Shown here: positions 23,731 through 34,149 of the stretch, piece by piece | Position numbering within the stretch: position 1 is the stretch's first letter | How the letters are laid out: each line of letters starts with the position of its first letter | Origin: Rhynchonema sp. JSB1_4 | Taxonomy: Eukaryota > Nematoda > Chromadorea > Monhysterida > Xyalidae | NCBI GenBank assembly: GCA_030248065.1 | Contig: JASAMV010001045.1 | Location: forward strand, 1 to 64,000 | Length of the DNA stretch: 64,000 bases | Direction of reading: 5' to 3' | Program-made: the position numbers and the translations under genes | Notes under the pieces: model-generated | What the model saw: only the letters and a program-made list of their open reading frames with translations | The model's database searches: none | Told to the model about the DNA's origin: nothing

Positions 23731-24759
23731 TACACACGCGGCACTTGTTAAGCCATAAAGAAGCAAAAAACTGCCGAGAAGTAGGTGTTTTGCCCTTCGA
23801 AATTCCTTTGCAATTTATTTTTAATAAAAACGTTTTTTTTTTCAGGAAAAAAACCGTTTTTTTTTCAAAAATGTAAATGACTGACCCACTGGGCACTATA
23901 GTGCGTTTGAGTGCTTGTGCTGTTTTTTTTCAAACATGAGAACTATTTTTTTAGATTGGAGAGATTCATAACCAAGGCTTGAAAAAATGACAGGTGGTTT
24001 CCCGTGACGAACACGGCTGGTGGACCAATTCACAATTCTGCGGCGACTCTCCCCAATCGGGTCGGGTTCTTCAGTCAAAAAAGAAGAGGACACTTTGTCG
24101 ATCGATAACATTGCCGATCCGTTGACTTTTCTCACTTCAACCCAATGGTTCGTTCACATCCTGATCCTTTGCTGTTTTGATCGTCTGGTGGTACGTAACT
24201 CGCAATTGTGGGCATTCCTGGAAAGCCGTAAAACTTCTAAATCGGCAATGAAACGGGATAAAACTTTTCCTGGGGTTGTCAGGGGCGCTGAGAACGATCA
24301 TAGAAACCATTTTGAAATCGCAGCAAAGCACAAACAAAAAAAACCTGAATACCTGACTGAGCCTGAGTAATCCTGACACGCTGCTTGACGCTCTTGTCCA
24401 GCTGTTTGTACCTTATGCCCAATGGTGTAGCAGGGAGGTGGGGGGTCCCCTTAGGTACAGTAGGTAGGTAGGTTGACGCTCCATCCTGATACAGTAGGTA
24501 GGTCGCCGCTCGGCGGCTGGTACGGTAAGTTGCGATTTTTGGCTCAAAATGGTATAAAATCGGTGTTTTTCACTCCAAATAGGCGAAAAATCGCGCGCTA
24601 CGCGCGAAATTAGCGTTTTAGAGTACATTTTCATCAAAATTTCGACCTAAAAGATTTTGTTCCCCCATAGCTCGGCCGGTACAGTAGCACTGGGTAGGTT
24701 GCCGCCCCACATTTTTGGTGGTACAGTAGGCATAGTTTTTTTTTCAAAATTCACTGGGT

Positions 24760-24910
24760 GCAACTTGCACCTAATATGTCAAATTTTAGGTGCAACTTGC
24801 ACCTGGAATTTTGTTTTATGAACAAAATGTGAAAAATCTAGGTGCAAGTTGCACCTAACCTCCAATTTTTAGGTGCAATTCTGAAATTTTAGGTGCAAAT
24901 TGCACCTAAA
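24760..24910. repeat. Cluster of AGGTGCAA-TTGCACCT palindromes
   Basis: The phrase AGGTGCAACTTGCACCT and close variants occur four times within 150 bases, each a near-perfect palindrome of 16-17 bases. Degraded relatives with the same neighbours (AAAAGTGTCTAA) occur near 30320-30375 and 30895-30985. It is part of a repeat rather than a single binding site. Confidence 0.6.
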
Positions 24911-25074
24911 AAGTGTCTAAAAAAACCTATGACAGTAGGTTGCCGCCCCGCCTGGGTAGCTACACCACTGCTTATGCCTGAGTTTATGTTTAGGCTTAGG
25001 CTTAGGCACCAGCCAAAAAACCTGTCGGTATACAGCATAAAATCCGAAAAAAGTTCAATTTCACACTTTGTGGT

Positions 25075-25145
25075 GGTGGGCCACTCTGGGATTCGAACCA
25101 GTAAAAGCCGCCAGAGCACCAACGGCAACCGATATTTTGGCAATT
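25075..25145 (-). other. Isolated pol III B-box match (tRNA/SINE-like)
   Basis: On the minus strand GGTTCGAATCC is a perfect B box, followed by CCAGAGTGGCCCACCACCA. A canonical T stem of five pairs does not form and no good A box is seen, so this is not a working tRNA gene. It may be a relic of a tRNA-derived SINE. Confidence 0.3.
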
Positions 25146-25680
25146 ATTTGGGACAAACGGCGGAATGCATGAAGATCTAATAATGTGAAAATATTTTTCA
25201 TCGTCTTCAGCATCACTGAAAGCTCCTGGAAAACATTTATGTCATTTCTGAGCCAATTTGGTCTGTTTTGGTCAGGTCCCGTATATTCCGGGAGTGCCCA
25301 ATTGTGTTGACCTAAGCATCTGACGATCAGCTGCTGCACCGCACCGTCGCAACTGGCCTGTCTTATGAACAGCATATGAGCGCAGCGTCGAACAGAAAAT
25401 CGGTGCACATCAGTGGTGTAACCCAAGCGGGGCGCAACCTACCTCGTGTACCGGCCAAAATTTTTTTGTGTCTAAATTTCGATGGAAATGTACTTTAAAA
25501 TGCCAGTTTCGCCCGTAGCGCGCGATTTTTCGCCTATTTGGAGTGAAAAATACCATTTTTAGCCAAAGATCGCAACCTGCTGTGCCGGCCGGGGGGGGGG
25601 GCAGCGAGGCGACCTACCGACTGTACCAGGATGGAGCGTCAACCTACCTACCTACTGTACCTCGGAGCATTGTAGTTCCG

Positions 25681-27123
25681 GGGGGAGGGGGTCCCCGATA
25701 AGGTACAGTAACCGCCCCGACCAAGGTACACTAGTACACTAACCGCCTCAATTTTTGCCTAAAATCGACATTTTTAGGCCTAAAGTGGGCCTTTTTAGTC
25801 CTAAAATGGGTGATTTTAAGTTCAATGATGTCAAAAGTCGCCAAAATGCCCATTTTATGGAGATTTTTTTCCAAAAAGGGGTAAAAATTGGCCAACTTTT
25901 CTACCTCAAAAAGTGACTTTTTCCTGAATTTGGGTCTTCTCCCTTCCCCCCAGGGAGGTACACTAACCGCCGCACGGAAAAAGGAGTAGGTATGGGCAAT
26001 ACATCTGCTCATGGCGCTTTTTATACACACAGCGCACGCAGCAGCACACGCCATTTTCTGAACAAAATGTACACTTTGAGCGAGTGTCATGCTTTGATGA
26101 CTGCCTTTTAATTATCCGGTTTTTATTTGCTGCTTGACATAGCACTTTTCTGCGCCGTTGCAAAATTTGGTTGGGGATGTTTCAACTCATAACTGCAGAG
26201 CATACATGCATTCATTGATGGCAGTAATGTGGCCTGCAACCTGTGTGTGCGAGTGCCATGAGCTGGCGGATTGCCTATACGCTAACCGCCGCGCCGGACC
26301 AGGAACTACACTGCCTCGGCCTCGGAGGGGGACCCCCTCCCCCCCGCCCCCAGCTGCGCCAGTGGTGCACATTTGATGTGCACAGCGACGTTCATAATAG
26401 CAAAACTGAGGTTTTTGGCAAACGTCGCGCTGGATTTTTTTTGAGATGACCATTGAGTACTGCGCGCAACAGTTTTTTTTCATACAAATCGTGCTTTGTT
26501 GTTGTGTCATGCAACATGAAAATAGCTCCCACCTACATTTGAAAAAAATTTTCTGTTCGCAAAGCCATGAATGTCTGCAGAGCTGTTTTTGAAAACTGGT
26601 TTTTAATCGCGAAAAGTGTAATACCAAATACCTTGAAAAAACATGCCGATACCCGATACTTTTTGGATGCCGATACCTCACAAGGTGATGTGTAAACCAC
26701 ATGACATTGTGTGGCAAGCAGTTGTGACAGAAAATAATAATTTTTCAGCAACCGAAAGAAGAACTGCTATTATCAGATGAGCCAGCGCCGCAGCGACCGA
26801 AACTGGAACGCCATGCTTGGTGAAACATCAGCTGAGAATCTTGGTGCTCGTATTCGAGCTTAAATAATGTACATAAATGTTGTTTACGTTCCTGGCAGTG
26901 TACAAATTGATTCAAAATGTGGAATGTTGTGTGATAAAGTGCAATTTTTGTTGTTCTGTGACTTGATATTTTTGTCAAGCCACTGGAGTCATCCAGACTG
27001 GTTGCTCGCGCCACTACTTGACATGAACTTTGAAGTTTGTTTAGTTCAAAGGTCCCTAAATTCACTCAGTACCCTAAGGCCTATTTTTGGGCAGGCGTTA
27101 CGTCACTCCTTCCTCCGGTCACC
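25681..27123. other. Repeat flank and upstream region of gene D
   Basis: GC-rich repeat scraps continue to about 25980 and near 26330. The rest, up to the gene D start, shows no supported exon. Minus-strand frames of up to 176 codons here carry no domain. Confidence 0.4.
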
Positions 27124-30100
27124 ATGTACGTGTGTTGTGTGGAGGAGTGTCACGCACCACTGCAGTCCTCGCATGATCTACGGGCCCATCTCGCTGCTAT
27201 CCATGTCAGATACAAACCGTATCAATGTGATATGTGAGTTTAGAAGGATTGTGTTCTTTTGGGATTCCTTGGACGGATGATGTCCTCATTCTGACGGTGC
27301 AGTTTGAGCTCATATGTGACTAGGTCGATACCCGACGTATTCACTTTTGAAAATTTCGTTTTCGTTGTTTATTACTTTAGTTTTTCATGAAATCTGGAGT
27401 TTTCGTTCATATTTCAAGCTCGAGCGATAATACAACAAGCAAGCTTTGCAGCTGCGTGCAATCCCATCCGACCGAACAGCGTTTGGTTGAGCATCATCAT
27501 AAACAACATGGACATGCCGAGAAGTTCAGGGTTTGGTTTTTGCCAATTTGATTGTGCGTTATTGGGAACCAATTTGTGTTACTAATTTGTTATTGTGTGC
27601 TATTGAGAATGGGAACTGAACGTGCCAGGAAGACTCGTTATCAATAAAACGGATTTTTGCGTGCTGGAGTTAAGACTCATTATGGATTTGAAAATGAAAC
27701 GGATTAAGTGGAATCCAGCTGGAGCTTGGTCCTGAACCAAGACACGGACTTAGGCTTGAGCTTAGGCTTATGCTTACGCTCACGTTTATATTTAGGCTTG
27801 GCTCAGGCTCAGGCTTAGACTCAGGCTGAATGCACGCGGAGCATATATACAACATACATAATGAGCCTTCCTGGGAATCGGCCCTGGGGGAAGGCTCATT
27901 ACGAGGATTCCGCTTTATTTCAAATCCATAATGTCCATACGTCTTCCCTCCAGAGCCTCTGCAGTATGAACTGATTACAATAGTAATGAGTCCGAATTGA
28001 ATGAAGCGACTCCAGAATGACTCCGTGCTTTGACTGCGGTGCAGCAGGCAGGGTTTTTCTTTTCAAATTTCCCCACCAGCAATTGGCTGGTAAAGTTGGA
28101 AAATCTGCTAGCCAGAATGACGGAAACTACTAGCCAGCAGCGATAAACCTCAAAATTACACCAGCCTACTGGCTGGTAGACTGAAAATCTACTAGCCAAT
28201 CTGAACTCTAGCCAATGGCTAGTCAATTTGGTCAAAAAATCCCAATTTGGCCCAAGCCAAAAAGTAGTGCCTCGCCGGTGCTGGTGAACCTCTCAAAGCA
28301 AATGAGAGCTTTTTTTAATTTCACAGGCCACAGTCAACGTCGATGTAAATCTCTTGGACGAGCTTGAAAATCTGATGAAGCAATGTGAACCGCAAGTTAA
28401 CGCACATGCCGATCAAAATACAGCGATTCCATTGCTGGTATGCAGAATAAGTTTTGTTCAAGTAAGGTTTCTTCACAATGGTCGGTATGCACTTTGCTGG
28501 CATGGTCAAGCCAGATGTGGCCGGGGGGATTGGGATGGACCATATCTTGTGATTTTGTTGCTTTTGTGGTTTTGTCCAGCGTAAAAGTTGCTCCAAGCAC
28601 AGAAACAACAAAATCGCAAGATATGACCCAACCAATTTGCACTCCCGACCCGACCATGCCAGGGAGGTGCATACCGGTCAATATGTTTCAATATTACATA
28701 CGCCGCAACCGTCAGCGACCATGGCTGACCATCAACCTGCCAGTTCAAGTCTGAGTCGGGCGAGCAGTGTGCAAAGTCGGGTGCAGAATGGTTGGCATTT
28801 TCTAATTTTCACGCAATCAGTTTTAAAGGATCACGACTGCGGTTGTTTCGAATAAAGGTGTTTAAAATTCCAGGCCCTGCGGCGTCCCCAATGAGCACGT
28901 TTATTGAGCCCTCATCCACGCCTGATTATCATTACGATTTCGGCAGCACAGGAAAGACGAGTCCGAAAGTACCTAAATTGTTATTTTTGTCTCCTTTTTG
29001 TCTTTTTGATATGCTATTTTTATTTGGCCCAGGTGCATCGCGACTCATCCGCGTCCTATATGGATAATTACGAGCAACAACAACACACAGATGGAGTGTC
29101 GCTCAACTTTGCTCCTGATAATGAACAACCAATCGATAAACGCATGTATGAAACATCAACGGTAAACTCGGCTTGGCTGCGTTTTTTGTGCTTTGTTTTT
29201 TGTCACACTGTATGTCATCGAATGACAATGGGCATGATAACAATAATACTACTCTGTTCCCAAAAGTTCTTGTGAAGTAACCTCATAGTGCATTGACCCT
29301 GACGACAGTGTTGGAGCTGGGGGGGGGGTTTGGGGTAGACCCCCCAGTACAGTAGGTATCACCCCTCGCCTGGTACAGTAGGCCCTGGTACAGTAGGTAT
29401 CCCCCCGATTTTGCCCCAAAGGTGCCAATTTTTGACCAAAATGGCCAAAATTAGTGTAAAATCAGTGGTTTTTACCTCAAATTACCCAAAATTCGCGCGC
29501 TACGCGCTCAAATACTACGTTTTCACACGATTCCACACATAATAAAAACATTAAAAATTTTCACCCCAAAACCTAACCCCCCAACCCCCCTAGGTACATA
29601 ACCCCCAGGCTGTCGGCTCTGACTAGGTATCCCCCTCTCCGAGCCCGGTACAGTAGGTATCGCCCCTCCAGAGTACCTCCAACACTGCCTGACGATGAGT
29701 TTGTGCAAGAGCGGGTCTAACAACAAATTGGTGTTGCAGCAACTTGAATTGGCATTTTGCAACGTTCCGCTAATTCCAGAACCGTTCACCTGACCAAACG
29801 AGCAAACCACGTTTCCCCGGTCCTCGGCCTTGTCCGATCTGCAGCTTGCCCATGTTTGGTCAGCACGAAAAATGTCACGATCCGACCAACAAGAAATACA
29901 AATGCAACACATGCGTCCGGGTGTATTTTGGCTCAATGAAACTTGTTGGACGACATTTCAAGCGATATCACGCCGGTGACAGTAGTGCGAAAGTGATTCC
30001 GTTTGATTCGGTGGGTAAGAGATTCTACGGCTTTTAGTCATTCGCGATGTATCGTCGTTTTTTGTCACGTGGCTCGGTTTTGAAATTAATAAAAAACACA

Positions 30101-33100
30101 ACTAGATTAAATTCGATTAAAAACGGTCTTTATAGACTCTTTCAGACTCAGTCACCAGCACCACTGTCCAAGCGACCGCGACTGGATAAATCCGCTGATG
30201 TTTCAATGAGGAGTTACGACCAGACGAACACAGAACCGTCCATCAGACTGGATGATAGTGTTGCTTCAATGCAGCAGGTCAGAGTTTGGTTGTCACAACA
30301 CAGGGTCTATTTTTCAAAAATTACTTTGTGCAACTTGCACTTAACCCCCTTATTTTTAGGTGCAAGTTTGAAATTTTGAGCGCAAGCCCAATGTTGCCAA
30401 AAAACCACAAATTCACAAAGTTTTTACTTGGTGTTGTTTCTTCATGCCGGTTATTTGCTTAAAGCGGCACAATAAAGCAAACACACAGCACAAATAGGCT
30501 ATTCCTAGGGTGGCATTTTCGAAACGGTGTAAAGCTCAGTTGGGTGTAAAGGTCGGTGTAAGCTCGGTCGAAAGCTCGGTCGGTGTCAGCTCGGTGTAAA
30601 CATGAATCATTCCACGTTAACAGCAGGCAATGTTTCATGTTTACACCGAGCTGACACCGACCGAGCTTTCGATTGAGCTTACACCGACCTTTACACCCAA
30701 CTCACCTTTACACCGTTTCGAAAATATCACCCCTAGCCACAAAGCTGGCTATTAAGCTAAAAGTTCGACTGTATATGCTTAGGAAACGTATGAACAAGCC
30801 GCACAGCGAAAGTTTGACTGGTTCTTTAACGTGTTGTATGAAGAAAAAGGGCGATAATCACATGTGAGGAACACGGTGGTGTTTAAAAAATCTACGTACG
30901 ACTTGCACCTAGCTCTCCAATTTTACGTACAGTTCTGACATTTTTGGAGCAAATTGCACCTAAAAGTGTCTAAGAAAACTATGTCACAACATGATGCATC
31001 AAATTCAAGAAAAGAACGGCTGGCTGTAAATTTGAACTTCGTTTTTGTTCGACCGCCCTCGTAGACCGACCGTAGGAAGTATGTTGGGCGCAAAGGTCAG
31101 TGTAAGCTCCATCGAAAGCTCGGTCGATGCAAGCTCGGGATAAACATGCAACGTTAACAGCAAATAATGTTTCATGTTGACACCGAGCTTACACCCAACT
31201 GAAGTTTACGCCGTTTCGACAATTCCGCCCTGTTGTGCTTGGCAGCGTTAGCGGAACTCACCACGCCAATTTCTGTTTACAGAATCAATCAACAGGCCAG
31301 TTGATCTGCAAAGTGTGCCATCAGACAATGATGCATGCACACGGCCACAACATGCTGCATGACCCTCTTGGCAAGACCGCACAGTGCAGTATTTGTCCAC
31401 AAACGTACTTCCGCGGATACAGTAACGTGGCGCGGCACATGAACAAATGTCATCCAAACACACCAAATGCACGCGCGATTCCGATTTCAAGTGACAATGT
31501 TGTGGTTCGTTAGTTATTGCTTGCTGATATTCCCATCGGGTTTTGAAATGCCATTATGCATGACGTTGTGACCGTTTTTGGGTGTATGTGCGTCTGCGAT
31601 GCGACATCAGAGTGCGGTGAGAGTCTCTTGCCCTTGTTCATCAACATGCGATGCTCGGTGCACCAGGTCATCGTCAGATGTGTGTTTTCAGGTCGCCGCC
31701 CCCAAAATGTTGAGTAAAGATCCGATGGGGAATGTGCCATGCCAGACGTGTGCACGCCCAATGCGCCACACGCACGCGCACGACAACCTGCACGACCCGA
31801 AGAACAAACAATACCGATGCAGTGTGTGTCCGCGGACGTATTTTGCCAAACGACACAGTTGGTGGTCACACAAATTGAGCGCACATCAACATGACCACCT
31901 AGCTCGAGCTCTACCCATGCACGGTGGGAGTACAAAGGTGCGCGCTTGTATGTTGTTCGTCTAATTGGGTTGGAATCGGTCGTGGACTGTACAGGCCAGA
32001 ATAATGCACACGCACAGTACCGCGTCACATCTTCACCATCGGCGCATAAGTGCAGTCTTTTCTGCTTTGAATGGATGATTACTGTTGTGAGATAGCACTG
32101 ACTGATGATGGTCTGGTACACCACCTGTATCTGTCCTAGGGTTAGAGGTCGGGGGGGTACCCGACACCCGACATCTGGAAGTACCCGACACCCGACATCT
32201 CAGAAAAAAGCCGACACCCGACAGTTGCAAAAAACCCGACACCCGACATCTAGTTTTTGAAAAAAACCCGACACCTGTTTTTGGACCAACAACAGGCAAA
32301 TTTTTGCTTATTTGCATCATTTGTGCAATTTTTTGGCTCAAGTTACTGAATTCAAGTATTTTCACACGAAATAAACACCAAAATGTCACATTCTGCGTCA
32401 TCGGAAACATTCGGTTCGAAGAAAATTTTCTCTCAAAATTCTTCTCTCAGCAAAACTGATGTTTTGAACCGTAAGTGTCGGGTGTCGGGTCCCAAAAAAC
32501 CCGACACCCGACATCTGGGGGTACCCGACACCCGACACCTACACTTTTTTGGCACCCGACACCCGACAGCCGACACCCGACATCTCTCTAACCCTAATAT
32601 GTCCTTTCCAGTCGCTGCAGCCGCATGGTGCACGCAGGCGCTATGGTTGCAGCCAGTGCACACAGTTTACGTCAATATACTCCACCAATGTGCATCGTCA
32701 CATCAAGGTTGTGCATGGCGGTGTCGGCAGGATGATATGGATGAATGAGCAGGTATATCAGCTAAATTTGAATTTTAAGTGCGCTTCACCGCAATCAAGA
32801 TTTTCAGATACACACCTTACACATACCTGGGTTTGCGGTGTGTCGATTTTTTTCGGTAGAAATACATACATAGCTGAACTCTGAAGCTGACCCAGGTTTG
32901 TACCCCCATATCCCCAGCCACATCAGTGCACATGAAAACAGAATTTATACTTTCCGCCAGAGCCAGAGTCAACCGCAGTCCCGGCCTTTGGTCGCCGACG
33001 CATGCCGTATCTGTCATCGCACACTGCCGTTTGCTACCGCTCATGACAAACTGCACGATCCAACGAACAAGCGCTACAAATGCAGTGTCTGTCCACACAC

Positions 33101-34149
33101 GTATTGGCACGTTCTCTGTCGTGCGAGGGATCATATCAGCCGTCATCACTCCAAGCAACCCGATGCACGAGTGGTGAGAATGGATGGTGCCGAACTAAGT
33201 CCTAAGGTACGTCAGAGGCAGAGACTATTGCAAACAGCAGCGCAGTCAGTGCATCCTCTCTCTAGTGACCGAAAACGACTTATCCTGGTATGTTTTTGAC
33301 TAAAAGGGTGGACGACAGCAATGGGAGCAGCTCAGCCTGGGCTAAGCGAGATTGATTTTGTGGAGGCTGGAGTTATTCGTAGGAAGCACAACTGGTGGAA
33401 CTGAAAGAGTAGCTAAACCTGAAAATGAAGATATTTCGGTGGCAACCTCATCTGACCAGTATGCGACCATAACTTAGCAGTGATGAATCTGTTTGAGGAA
33501 GAAGCGTCGGGTGCATCTGCTGAGCCGTCCAACACCGACCACGATTTTGCCATTGACGGACGTGTCATGAAACGCTGCACTATTTGTTCGCGGTTCGATA
33601 ACGGTTAGTCTTTGTATATTTCCTTGAGATTCAAATCCAATTGAAGCATCAAGTTATTCAAATGCACAGTCAATCACCAGCGAGTGCATAACCCAATCGG
33701 CAAGCACTACCAGTGCAGTGTGTGTCCACAAACATATTGGAGAACCATTCAACAAGGCCAACGTCACATGACGCGCAGACACAATAACGATCCAAGTGTT
33801 CAATTGCTACCGATTGACAAATCAGCTGCTGCTGTTACGGTAGTGTGGTTTGTGTGTACTTTGACCGGCCAGTGTTTTTCTTCCCACCCAAGTTTTTGCG
33901 ATGTATTGTGCGCTTCTAACGATAAGGCACAGTTTACAATTTAATCTACAAATTTTAATTTCAAAATGCCACTTTTAGGAGCACAAACTAACCTCGACTG
34001 GGTGTGCCAGAAGTTGTGGTAACGATGCCAAAGCCAAGCGCGAAAAAATCATTGCTAAGGACATCAGCCTTGAATGTCATTCTCACGAACACCTGAGGAA
34101 ATGTAAGGCGTATCCTTTTACAGTTTATGCTCTCCAGATGATCTGTTGA
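27124..34149 (+). CDS. Gene D: large multi-zinc-finger protein, about 790 residues
   Basis: Same family as A-C, opposite strand. Exons: 27124-27233, 27452-27530, 28327-28437, 28580-28676, 28716-28790, 28874-28968, 29033-29161, 29780-30010, 30146-30277, 31283-31498, 31692-31937, 32612-32752, 32961-33206 (or to 33291), about 33485-33603, 33670-33839, 33979-34149. Phases agree up to exon 13 and from exon 14 to the end; the start of exon 14 is unresolved and a further small exon may lie at 33310-33470. Exons 1-2: two C2H2 fingers, with the CDIC pair split by intron 1. Five copies of the short-finger/DPxNK/C2H2 module: exons 8, 10, 11, 13 and 14+15. Exon 12 holds a lone C2H2 finger (CSQC ... HRHIKVVH). 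In four modules the second finger has CP-Q/R/H-TY followed by F or W. No TQT run. Exon 4 forms one arm of a palindrome. Likely nuclear; no known orthologue. Confidence 0.75.
27678..27933. mobile_element. MITE with TTAGGC-like core in gene D intron 2
   Basis: Ends are inverted copies: CATTATGGATTTGAAA at the left, TTTCAAATCCATAATG at the right, with GTGGAATCC and GGATTCCGC further in. The core has degenerate TTAGGC/TCAGGC units and a separate small hairpin near 27860-27900. It lies wholly inside an intron. Confidence 0.75.
28480..28679. repeat. 200-base palindrome overlapping gene D exon 4
   Basis: Left arm 28480-28570 and right arm 28590-28679 are reverse complements with moderate divergence; CATATCTTG.GATTTTGTTG is shared, as is GGTATGCAC near both ends. 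The right arm is almost exactly the proposed exon 4. Either a fold-back element has been taken up as an exon, or the exon call is wrong. Confidence 0.75.
29306..29687. mobile_element. CAGTGTTGGAG-ended element, copy 2 (8-base target duplication)
   Basis: Ends CAGTGTTGGAG and CTCCAACACTG. The direct repeat CCTGACGA flanks both sides (29298-29305 and 29688-29695), an 8-base duplication as in hAT elements. Internal GTACAGTAGGTATC units and the CGCGCGCTACGCGC core match copy 1 at 21287. It lies in gene D intron 7. Confidence 0.88.
30508..30732. mobile_element. Fold-back MITE, AACGGTGTAAAG family, copy 1
   Basis: Arms GGGTGGCATTTTCGAAACGG ... and the inverse, with repeated AGCTCGGT and GTGTAAAGGTCGGT phrases. 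The centre contains CCACGTTAACAGCAGGCAATG. Copies at 31086 and 41795 share arms and centre. Inside gene D intron 9. Confidence 0.85.
31086..31230. mobile_element. Fold-back MITE, AACGGTGTAAAG family, copy 2 (shortened)
   Basis: Same family as 30508-30732, with shorter and more diverged arms (145 bases). TGTT flanks both ends, a possible 4-base target duplication. It lies just upstream of gene D exon 10. Confidence 0.75.
32138..32595. mobile_element. Element made of ACCCGACACCCGACATCT repeats
   Basis: Ends AGGGTTAGAG and CTCTAACCCT are inverted copies. The interior repeats CCCGACACCCGACATCT about ten times in both orientations around a unique AT-rich centre (32270-32470). It lies in gene D intron 11 and ends 16 bases before exon 12, so it supplies part of that intron's 3' end. 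Confidence 0.8.

Larger units (their letters stand above)
24440..25680. repeat. GC-rich repeat family, copies 2 and 3
   Basis: Copy 2 runs from about 24440 to 24965 and ends in the inverse of CAGTGGTGTAGCTACCCAGG. Copy 3 runs from about 25408 to 25680 and starts CAGTGGTGTAACCCAAGCGG. Both contain GTACAGTAGGTAGGT phrases and the CGCGCTACGCGCG palindrome next to GGCGAAAAATCG. Between them, 24990-25010 carries three TTAGGC units. Confidence 0.65.

Noticed and set aside
25075..25145. tRNA gene on the minus strand
   Set aside because: B box is perfect, but the T stem and A box fail, so no cloverleaf is possible.
31510..32124. 204-codon minus-strand ORF
   Set aside because: Opposite-strand shadow of gene D exon 11, whose zinc-binding residues are clear on the plus strand.
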